This document shows positions 1 to 6,351 of a stretch of 13,094 bases of DNA, piece by piece. Within the stretch, counting starts at the first letter, position 1. Each line of letters starts with the position of its first letter. Under the pieces are notes generated by a model. The model was not told the DNA's origin and ran no database searches. It was given only the letters and a program-made list of their open reading frames with translations. This DNA comes from DASWIV01 sp036397475 (GTDB lineage: Bacteria; JAJVIF01; JAPKYR01). The translations under genes and the position numbers were made by a program. Where the stretch lies: positions 1-13,094 of the forward strand of contig DASWIV010000009.1 of NCBI GenBank assembly GCA_036397475.1, given 5' to 3'.

Positions 1-1354
1 TAATGAGTATATAAATCGGAAGCCGGGCTCCGCAGCTCATCAATGGAAGGACCAGCATTGTAATAAGCCGGTCCTTGGGATTTTCCAGGATGCGCGTCCC
101 CATAATTCCCGGGATGGAGCATCCGAATCCTATCAACATAGGGATGAAGGATTTTCCATGGAGTCCTATCCGCGACATCAACCTGTCCATTAGAAACGCC
201 GCGCGCGCCATGTAGCCGGAATCCTCGAGAAACGAGATCGCCAGGAAAAGCAGCAGGATATTAGGCAGAAAGACAATTACTCCCCCGACCCCGCCGATAA
301 TTCCATCGACAAGCAGAGATCTCAATGGACTCGCGCTCCCGGCAGGCCATACCCCGGAAACTTCCGAGCCCATCCATCCAAACAGGCTTTCAAGCATTTT
401 CATGAACGGGTCGCCGATCGTGAAGGTCAGCCAGAAAGTCGCGTACATCAATGCGAGAAACGCGGGAATCCCAATGTATGGATTGATGAGAAACCTGTCG
501 ATCTTATCCGAGAGCCTTTTCCTTTGTTCTGCTGAATGGTGAACCGTCTGGGCGTATGCACCGGAAATTATCCCGTACCTGGCTTCGGCAAGCAGTAATT
601 CGGGCGGTGAAGAATAAATCTGGGTCAGGTTGTTTCGTGCCGACTCAATGGTCGAGTGAAGTCCGTTTCCCTTCCGATAAACCTCATTAAGACGGTGCGT
701 TACTTCCTCGTCATCTTCAAGAAGTTTCATAGCGACCCACGTCCGCTTCATCCCCGGGATCTGCACCCCGGACTTATAGAGCCCACCTGATATCGCCTGG
801 ATCGCTGAGTCGATATCACGTCCATACGCGAACGGGCGTGGCAGGGCTATGATGTCGCGGCGGGCTACCTCGAGAATCCTGTCTTTCAACTCTTCAATGC
901 CTTCCCCGGTCGTACCCACAGTCTCGACAATCTCCACTCCGAGCATTTTTGAAAGCATTCCCGTATTTATTTCGAATCCGTACCGGCGTGCCGCGTCCGC
1001 CATGTTAAAAACAAGTATGGTTGGAATTTCGAGTTCCATCAACTGGATCGCGAAATAAAGCTGCCGTTCGAGTGTCGATGAATCGACAACATCGATCACA
1101 ACGTTCGGTTTGTCGTGAAGAAGAAAATTTCTGGCGACCAACTCGTCCATCGACGAAGCCGACAAATTATATGTCCCGGGAAGGTCGACAAACTCAAATG
1201 ATGCACCCTTGTGTTTCACCTTCCCGCGCTTGATTTCGACCGTGACCCCCGGATAATTTCCCACATGCTGGTGGGCGCCCGTTATGCGGTTGAAAATAGT
1301 GGTTTTTCCACTATTTGGGTTCCCCGCTATGGCTACTGTGTAATTTTCCTGCAT
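1..1354 (-). CDS. feoB: FeoB ferrous iron transporter, N-terminal part (runs off window)
   Basis: FeoB is the inner-membrane Fe(II) uptake protein, with a cytosolic G-protein domain followed by a membrane domain. The frame is open from the ATG at 1354 to the left window edge with no stop or frameshift, giving 451 codons; the rest lies outside. Seen in the translation: G1 P-loop GNPNSGKTT near residues 11-19, G2-type NYPGVTVE, G3 DLPG, G4 NMAD, then a helical spacer with EARYGII. The membrane part begins around residue 300. It contains the family signatures FLEDSGYMARAAF, GFGCSIPGIMGTR and, at the window edge, SCGARLP. The two Cys-containing membrane motifs are intact. The start lies 3 bases after the feoA stop, so the genes are cotranscribed and probably translationally coupled. 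Family assignment is essentially certain; only the C-terminal gate repeat cannot be examined. Confidence 0.97.
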   Translation of the reverse strand, partial: MQENYTVAIAGNPNSGKTTIFNRITGAHQHVGNYPGVTVEIKRGKVKHKGASFEFVDLPGTYNLSASSMDELVARNFLLHDKPNVVIDVVDSSTLERQLYFAIQLMELEIPTILVFNMADAARRYGFEINTGMLSKMLGVEIVETVGTTGEGIEELKDRILEVARRDIIALPRPFAYGRDIDSAIQAISGGLYKSGVQIPGMKRTWVAMKLLEDDEEVTHRLNEVYRKGNGLHSTIESARNNLTQIYSSPPELLLAEARYGIISGAYAQTVHHSAEQRKRLSDKIDRFLINPYIGIPAFLALMYATFWLTFTIGDPFMKMLESLFGWMGSEVSGVWPAGSASPLRSLLVDGIIGGVGGVIVFLPNILLLFLAISFLEDSGYMARAAFLMDRLMSRIGLHGKSFIPMLIGFGCSIPGIMGTRILENPKDRLITMLVLPLMSCGARLPIYILI

Positions 1355-1357
1355 GTG

Positions 1358-1693
1358 TTACTCTTTATGGAGATCCTGATTTACCGAAACAAGTACCTTG
1401 CCGCTTATTCCTCTTCCAAGAGCAATCTTGGTTCCCTTTACCGTAAGTGTCATGGGTCCGTCATGATCGCGTGTAAGAATTGTAATTTCCATGCCTGGTA
1501 AAATGCCGAGAGATGTAAGCCGTGAACGGGCGTCGCGTCCTGAGTCGATCGATTCCACAATCAGTGGGACGTTCAATGGGGCAATAGAAAGAGTCATGAA
1601 GTTATTCAAGTCAGGATCCAATTGCGAGGCCGCATCCGGCAGGGCCGCGAAATGGCTCTTCTGATGGTGTATCATGGACCGGATGCCGTTCAT
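1358..1693 (-). CDS. feoA: FeoA family protein with N-terminal extension
   Basis: FeoA is a small cytosolic SH3-like protein needed for FeoB-dependent Fe(II) uptake. The 111-residue product carries the FeoA core from about residue 33 to 104. Typical elements are RLTSLGILPGMEITIL followed by the MTLTVKGTKIALGRGISGKV strand region. Stand-alone FeoA is usually about 75-85 residues, so roughly 32 extra residues precede the core, including a His-rich stretch (H9, H10, H14). The upstream ATG at 1693 is preferred because GAGGT lies 5 bases before it. The internal ATG at 1597 would give a standard-length FeoA but has no good Shine-Dalgarno. feoB begins 3 bases after the stop. The upstream palindrome suggests iron repression. 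The family call is firm; the start is likely but not proven. Confidence 0.9.
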   Translation of the reverse strand: MNGIRSMIHHQKSHFAALPDAASQLDPDLNNFMTLSIAPLNVPLIVESIDSGRDARSRLTSLGILPGMEITILTRDHDGPMTLTVKGTKIALGRGISGKVLVSVNQDLHKE

Positions 1694-1718
1694 TTTTGAC
1701 CTCGATCGAGTAATCCTT

Positions 1719-1737
1719 ATTGAGACTCAGTCTCAAT
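1719..1737. promoter_or_regulatory. Fur-box-like 19-bp palindrome upstream of feoA
   Basis: The sequence ATTGAGACTCAGTCTCAAT is a perfect inverted repeat of two 9-base arms around one central base. This is the geometry of the classical 9-1-9 Fur box, and its core TGAGACTnAGTCTCA resembles TGAGAATnATTCTCA sites in many bacteria. It lies just downstream of the feoA -10 element and spans the expected transcription start. A bound iron-dependent repressor there would block initiation. Another metalloregulator (DtxR/MntR type) is possible, because the arms differ from the E. coli consensus. Confidence 0.75.
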
Positions 1738-1741
1738 TACT

Positions 1742-1769
1742 ATGATACTACTTATTGTGAAAAAATCAA
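1742..1769 (-). promoter_or_regulatory. Putative sigma70 promoter of feoAB
   Basis: Reading the minus strand, TTGATT (1769-1764) is followed after 16 bases by TATCAT (1747-1742). Both hexamers match four of six consensus positions. The predicted start near 1735 falls inside the 19-bp palindrome and leaves a leader of about 40 nt before the feoA ATG at 1693. The placement, together with the operator, makes this a convincing iron-regulated promoter, though each hexamer alone is modest. Confidence 0.55.
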
Positions 1770-1919
1770 GTGAATCCGGGCACAAAATGGTTAATTCCTG
1801 AATTTTTCACCTTACTCCAATACGTCTAAAATGGAGGTGGCGAAGGCTTTACCTTTTGAGATGCGGTTACTCCTGCGTTACAATTCCTGTCCTGGACATG
1901 TATTTTCGTTGGAGGAACC

Positions 1920-3149
1920 ATGAAACTGAAACTTCTGATAATTTTTATAATCGCAGCCACAATGATAACGGGATGTCCGTCGAGCCAGAACCCTAAAACG
2001 GCAGATGGCGGCGACACGCCAACTCCGACAGGGGCGGAACAGCTTGGACGGTACATGTTTGATACTCCGACAGCATTTGGTGAGGTGGGGACTATCGATC
2101 TGCCAAGGATAGCCCAGTACCCCGGCGGGGCTATACATCTCGTGTATTTGTCAACCTCCGGATCTAATCAGCAGGTCAAGTATACCCGCTGGGAAAACGA
2201 TCAATTTCGTCCATCGACTCTTCTTTCAACCCGGACCGGACGCAAGCCGGGAGCAGGATTTATTTCGGCATTATCGAAGGATGGGATGGTCGCGTACTGG
2301 ATAAACGAGGATGCAACCGGAGGGCAACTTTTGTACAGGGCGAGTTCGGATGGCGGGCGTACGACAAGCCTGGAAAAGCGGCTGAATGAACGGTCACAGG
2401 CAAGATGGCCCATTTTTTTAAATGTAAAGGGCGAAGACTGGGCGTTCTTTTTTGTCAGGACCTCGGACGGATGGGATCTTGTAGTGAACAGGAACTACAC
2501 CTTTGAGAATGAGCCGGTGGTGGATTCCACCGATTCGAATCCATATAACCTGCAGGGGGCTGTTGATCGCGATAATGTCATAATCATGTGGTTTGAGAGG
2601 CGCGAAAACGCTAACGGGGGCCGGATTGTAATTGTCAGAAGCACCGATGGCGGGAACACCTGGGAACGAAATTATTTCCTCGATGGCGATGTAATCCCCA
2701 ATCAATTCAATTTTTTCACACTCGTTCATCCATATGGAGAAGAAAATCTTATTCACCTGATTTATTCGGAAGATTCGATGGACGAACAGTCAATCTACTA
2801 CTGCCGAAGCGAAGACTGGGGAGCGAATTTTACCATCCCGGTCGCAATGATCACGAGCGAGGAATCGCTGACACGGTCACCCGGATTGATAGCGAATTCT
2901 GAAGTTGTGCTGATTGCAACAGCCGATGCAGACGATGAAGGTCCGGGAATAAGGTATGTGGTGTCGGAAGATGGCGGCGAGTCTTTCGAGCAGCCTGCTG
3001 TCGCGACCAGGCGGATCAGCAATCCGGAGACAATATCCGGGGTTATCGATCAGAACGAGAAGGTTATGCTGGTCTGGGACGATCTTTCAATGTCGGATGA
3101 AGCCGGCAAGCAGCTTTATTACATGACTGGCCAGTTACGTGGACGGTAA
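1920..3149 (+). CDS. Lipoprotein with BNR/Asp-box sialidase-like propeller
   Basis: A predicted lipoprotein of 409 residues. A short positively charged start and hydrophobic stretch (residues 1-18) end in the lipobox MITGC, with C19 as the lipidation site, followed by a Ser/Thr/Pro-rich linker to about residue 40. The remainder contains four Asp-box/BNR-type motifs: SSDGGRTTS (142-150), STDGGNTWE (241-249), the degenerate SEDWGANFT (297-305) and SEDGGESFE (349-357). The spacing fits a sialidase-like beta-propeller. BNR propellers occur in glycosidases and in non-enzymatic binding proteins, and I cannot place a full sialidase active site, so no enzymatic role is claimed. GGAGG at 1911-1915 supports the ATG at 1920. 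The gene is divergent from feoA. A weak promoter (TTTTCA at 1804, TAAAAT at 1827, 17-base spacer) may drive it. No terminator is visible before the next gene. Confidence 0.85.
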   Translation: MKLKLLIIFIIAATMITGCPSSQNPKTADGGDTPTPTGAEQLGRYMFDTPTAFGEVGTIDLPRIAQYPGGAIHLVYLSTSGSNQQVKYTRWENDQFRPSTLLSTRTGRKPGAGFISALSKDGMVAYWINEDATGGQLLYRASSDGGRTTSLEKRLNERSQARWPIFLNVKGEDWAFFFVRTSDGWDLVVNRNYTFENEPVVDSTDSNPYNLQGAVDRDNVIIMWFERRENANGGRIVIVRSTDGGNTWERNYFLDGDVIPNQFNFFTLVHPYGEENLIHLIYSEDSMDEQSIYYCRSEDWGANFTIPVAMITSEESLTRSPGLIANSEVVLIATADADDEGPGIRYVVSEDGGESFEQPAVATRRISNPETISGVIDQNEKVMLVWDDLSMSDEAGKQLYYMTGQLRGR

Positions 3150-3205
3150 ATGAGCCATTCAGCCCCGGGTATTGCATGACCACGTTATGATTAAGGTAAG
3201 TAATG

Positions 3206-3211
3206 TATAAT
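3206..3211 (+). promoter_or_regulatory. Consensus -10 box placing the transcript start at the GTG codon
   Basis: A perfect TATAAT hexamer ends 7 bases before the GTG start at 3219, so transcription should begin at or next to the start codon. No good -35 is seen at 16-18 bases. The only purine-rich Shine-Dalgarno candidate (AAGGTAAG, 3193-3200) lies about 18 bases upstream of the start, too far for normal use. Together these suggest a leaderless mRNA for the four-gene operon. Chance occurrence in AT-rich sequence cannot be excluded. Confidence 0.4.
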
Positions 3212-3218
3212 TCCCCGC

Positions 3219-4301
3219 GTGTCGAACCCCATAGAGAAAACAGAAATTAAGCTCGCTGAAAAATTCTCAAGAAAGCATGCAATACTCACTGGTCGTGGCG
3301 CGGGAGCATTGTACGCAGTCTGCCATGCTCTCAGGCAACCGGCATCGCGGCTGGTTCTGCCGTCGGTGGGGTGCCCGTCCCTCCTTGGATTTAATCTCAG
3401 CCTAGGAATTAAACCGGTGGTTGTCGATGTGAACTCAAATATGGGAATGGATATTGATTGCCTTAACAGGGTGATCCGGGAAGGTGATATTGTAGTCGGT
3501 GTGCATCTGTATGGAATTCCGGTCGATGCGGATTCGATCCGGAAAATCTGCGATAACGCGGGTGCTGTATTTATTGAAGACGCTGCGCAGGCAATAGGGG
3601 GGAGAGATGTTGGAACGCTGGGACTCGCAGGTGTTTTAAGTTTTGCGGGAGGAAAAATCCTGGGTACGAGCGGTGGAGGGGCGGTTCTGACGGACGACGA
3701 TGATGTCGCGGCTAAGGTCAGAGTTTGTGTTGGCGATTACCCCGACCGCCCCGAGGATCTAAATAACAGGGCGAAAATTCTCAGGAACAAAATCACTGTG
3801 GATTTCAATCATGTACGGTCTTCGGGTGACAGGTCACCTGCGGCCAACTGGAGGTCATACGCGTCCGAAGCCGGGGACATTTACAGGTATAAAATTACGG
3901 ATTCCGAGGCGGAAAATATTTTTCAGGCAGTCGATGATCTTGGAGAGGTAAGCAGGAACCGCAGGCGGAAGGTTGACAGATATCGATTTTTTATGGACGG
4001 CTTCAGATGCCTCTGGCTTGAATACCCGACGGACTGTTCCCCGTTCAGATTTTCGTTTATACTGCCGCTGGATACGCCCGGGGAAGTACAGGAAGCGACG
4101 GAGGCGATACGGTCCGCGGGATTACATGCATCGAACCTGTATCTGCCGCTGCAATGGCTGGATCCGGGGAATGTCGAGGATACTGGATGTCCAAATGGGG
4201 AGTACATGTCGATGCGGGTGATAAATCTCTGGGTGGATGAGGCAACGTCGGAAACTGACATAAGAAAAGCCGCTGGGATGGTCTCGATGTGGGCGAGTTA
4301 G
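3219..4301 (+). CDS. DegT/DnrJ/EryC1/StrS-family PLP aminotransferase
   Basis: A 360-residue cytosolic fold-type I PLP enzyme of the sugar aminotransferase family. These enzymes usually transfer an amino group from glutamate to a 3- or 4-keto nucleotide sugar. Seen: an early TGRGAGAL segment (phosphate-binding side), LYGIPVDAD, the cofactor-aspartate motif IEDAAQAIGG (D121), and SFAGGKILGTSGGGAVLT, where K146 is the expected Schiff-base lysine. The protein is a little shorter than typical members (370-400), and the substrate-binding C-terminal half is divergent, so the substrate cannot be read from sequence. GTG at 3219 is the only plausible start: an in-frame TAA lies at 3201-3203 and no ATG follows early. 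It is first in an overlapping operon with an aldolase and a PseG-like hydrolase, which supports a role in making an amino sugar. Regulatory DegT relatives exist, but both cofactor residues are intact here. Confidence 0.88.
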   Translation: MSNPIEKTEIKLAEKFSRKHAILTGRGAGALYAVCHALRQPASRLVLPSVGCPSLLGFNLSLGIKPVVVDVNSNMGMDIDCLNRVIREGDIVVGVHLYGIPVDADSIRKICDNAGAVFIEDAAQAIGGRDVGTLGLAGVLSFAGGKILGTSGGGAVLTDDDDVAAKVRVCVGDYPDRPEDLNNRAKILRNKITVDFNHVRSSGDRSPAANWRSYASEAGDIYRYKITDSEAENIFQAVDDLGEVSRNRRRKVDRYRFFMDGFRCLWLEYPTDCSPFRFSFILPLDTPGEVQEATEAIRSAGLHASNLYLPLQWLDPGNVEDTGCPNGEYMSMRVINLWVDEATSETDIRKAAGMVSMWAS

Positions 4302-5386
4302 ACAGGATGGAGAATATCGAAAAATCAGGCCCTGTTATTCTGCTCGAATGCACGCTTCGTGACGGAAGTTACTCCATCGATTACCAGTTTTCGGCTGACG
4401 AGACCAGGAATATTTCGAAAGCGCTTGCTGACGCCGGTTTTAAATTGATCGAAGTCGGTCATGGCCTGGGGTTTGGAGGGAGCGACGGTGGATTCGGGAA
4501 GGCGAAGGAAACAGATTTCGACTACGTCTCAGCAGGGGCGGATGGTGTTTCAGAAACAGGTTCCCTGATCGGTTACTTTTTCATCCCGGGACTGGGAAAT
4601 ATTTCCGATATTAAAAAAGCCAGAGATGTCGGACTCGGTTTTATAAGGGTCGGTACCAATGTAAGTGAATTCGACCAGGCGAAGGAAGCGATTGTAGAAT
4701 CGAAAAAATGCGGCCTGATAACCTGCGGTAATCTGATGAAGTCGTATGCGGTCTCAGCGAGGAAATTCGGTGAGATCTGCGCGGATATCGAAAGTTACGG
4801 TGCCGATATGATCTCGCTCGTCGATTCTGCAGGCGGGATGCTTCCACACGAAGTCGAAAAGTACTGCGCATCCGCACTGGATAAGATAAACGTGCCGCTG
4901 GGATTTCATGGACATAACAATTTTCAACTTGCCGCGGCAAACTGCATTTCAGCGAGGAATGCCGGTGCGAGGGTTTTGGACGTTTCTATCCGTGGGATGG
5001 GCAGGTCCGCCGGAAATGCCCAGACTGAAATTATGGTTGCCATAATGGAGAAACTGGGAGAGGCCACCGGGATTGACCTGATAAAAACAATGGACATCGG
5101 AGAGAAATTCATCGCGCCCTTGATGCCATCGCAGAAAGGTGTCGACGATGTCGCGGTCGCAGTCGGCCTGGGCAGATTCCATTCGAGTTTTCTCCCACGG
5201 GTAAAAATGGCAGCCGATGAGACGGGTGTCGATCTGAGAGAATTGATTATGAGGGTAGGGGAAGAGGATGTGGTTAATCCGGAAAATGAGCTGATAATGG
5301 AGCTTGCCCGGGAAATGCAGAGGCGTCCGAGAACCTTCAGGTATCCGCACATGGTTAAGTTCGACGATGATGGTGATGAAAAATGA
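4289..5386 (+). CDS. DRE-TIM pyruvate aldolase, 4-hydroxy-2-oxovalerate aldolase-like
   Basis: A 365-residue HMGL-like TIM-barrel metallo-enzyme. Relatives (DmpG, BphI, MhpE) reversibly cleave 4-hydroxy-2-oxoacids to pyruvate and an aldehyde using Mn2+. Numbering is offset by exactly seven from DmpG: R24 and D25 of TLRDGSY match R17/D18, and H207 and H209 of GFHGHNN match metal ligands H200/H202. VDSAGGMLP (178-186) and the glycine-rich GMGRSAGNAQTE (236-247) are also family features. Y28 occupies the place of catalytic base H21 of DmpG. No acylating aldehyde dehydrogenase partner, usual for catabolic members, is adjacent, so a biosynthetic aldol condensation with pyruvate is more likely. The start is ambiguous: ATG 4289 overlaps the previous gene by 13 bases, while ATG 4307 would begin just after its stop. 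A related carboxyltransferase is possible; the aldolase fold is firm, the substrate unknown. Confidence 0.85.
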   Translation: MGELDRMENIEKSGPVILLECTLRDGSYSIDYQFSADETRNISKALADAGFKLIEVGHGLGFGGSDGGFGKAKETDFDYVSAGADGVSETGSLIGYFFIPGLGNISDIKKARDVGLGFIRVGTNVSEFDQAKEAIVESKKCGLITCGNLMKSYAVSARKFGEICADIESYGADMISLVDSAGGMLPHEVEKYCASALDKINVPLGFHGHNNFQLAAANCISARNAGARVLDVSIRGMGRSAGNAQTEIMVAIMEKLGEATGIDLIKTMDIGEKFIAPLMPSQKGVDDVAVAVGLGRFHSSFLPRVKMAADETGVDLRELIMRVGEEDVVNPENELIMELAREMQRRPRTFRYPHMVKFDDDGDEK

Positions 5387-6351
5387 TTGAAAGAGACAAG
5401 ATAGCTAAACTTGCGAAAAATATTCAGGCGCACGCGTATAAGAGAGGGTATGTGTCGGCATTTACACTGGCAGCGTACCCGGTCCCGTCGGACGAAGAGG
5501 TAACACTACGTATTACGCGTGAGTGCGACGGGCTAGTGTATGGGAACGCGGAAGTCGGGTCGAGAGAAGCGCTGGAGGCATTAATAGATGAGCTGGACGG
5601 GAAAGCGGATTATATTTTTGTGGACAGCGAACTCAAAAAAAATAATATAGCGCCGCGGAATCTGAAATCCACTGATTCCATTTTACTTTCCTATAACGAT
5701 ATGGAAGTCTGGGTGATGAGCGTACTTTACACCCTGCTGATCTGTGAACCTGAATTGAATCAGAAAGGGGTAGCAATTGTAGATGAGGCTGAATTCGATC
5801 CGTTCAGTTTCTCGACATCACTTTCATCCAAATTCTACAATTACTCCAAATATGTAGGAACAAAAAGCGTACTTCAGGATGATTTTGAAGCGGCACTGCA
5901 GAGATCTGAAATTATTATCGGGGGAGAGATTTATACCGGGGTAATCACGAAGGATATATTGGCTGTCGCGCGGGGCAACCCGGTAGTTGTCGATGCTGGA
6001 ATCGGGACGATCACACCGGAAGCGTCAGAGTACGCCAGAAAAAATGGGCTCAAGATGATCCGTGTCGACAATCGCGCCGCGATGGCTGGAACTTTATTCT
6101 CACTTATTCAGTCACATGACCTGGTAACCCGCGTGATGGGTGAAGGCGAGATAAACGGAGTGAAAATTGTCGCAGGAGGTATTGTGGGCGAACCGGGAGC
6201 GGTCATTGTCGATTCGATTGATAATCCTACTATGGTGATAGGAGTAGCCGACGGCACAGGGAAAGTAATTTATAATCCGGAAAATGCGGAATATAAAGTG
6301 AATATTACTAAGGTCACCGAAGCTTTAGAAAAAGGACTGGCTAATGGCTGA
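5383..6351 (+). CDS. Unrecognised protein with degenerate Rossmann-like domain
   Basis: I do not recognise this 322-residue protein. It lacks a signal peptide and obvious membrane segments, so it should be cytosolic. Residues about 99-235 have the rhythm of an NAD(P)-binding dehydrogenase domain of the shikimate/alanine dehydrogenase type: LLSYNDMEVW, a strand GVAIVDEAEF (129-138), then RSEIIIGGEIYTGVITKDIL and NPVVVDAGIG. Where a GxGxxG loop should follow the first strand, the sequence has DEAEFDPFSFS, with no glycines. The C-terminal part contains KIVAGGIVGEPGAVIVDS and NPTMVIGVADGTGK, whose role is unclear. The start overlaps the aldolase stop in an ATGA, and its end overlaps the next gene by 8 bases, so it is translationally coupled to both and presumably acts in the same pathway, perhaps as a dehydrogenase variant or as an accessory subunit. 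The gene is real; its function is unknown. Confidence 0.85.
   Translation: MIERDKIAKLAKNIQAHAYKRGYVSAFTLAAYPVPSDEEVTLRITRECDGLVYGNAEVGSREALEALIDELDGKADYIFVDSELKKNNIAPRNLKSTDSILLSYNDMEVWVMSVLYTLLICEPELNQKGVAIVDEAEFDPFSFSTSLSSKFYNYSKYVGTKSVLQDDFEAALQRSEIIIGGEIYTGVITKDILAVARGNPVVVDAGIGTITPEASEYARKNGLKMIRVDNRAAMAGTLFSLIQSHDLVTRVMGEGEINGVKIVAGGIVGEPGAVIVDSIDNPTMVIGVADGTGKVIYNPENAEYKVNITKVTEALEKGLANG

Noticed and set aside
849..1501. Plus-strand reading frames at 849-1058, 1021-1233 and 1211-1501
   Set aside because: They lie antisense to feoB and the end of feoA, whose translations carry intact family motifs; no ribosome site or recognisable product.
1751..1769. TTGTGA...ATCAA stretch as an FNR or CRP site upstream of feoA
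   Set aside because: The spacing is one base too long for FNR and the second CRP half-site is missing; part of it is already used as the -35 element.
4289..5386. Aromatic meta-cleavage catabolic aldolase (dmpG/mhpE)
   Set aside because: No acetaldehyde dehydrogenase or hydratase neighbour is present, and the catalytic His is replaced by Tyr; a biosynthetic setting fits better.
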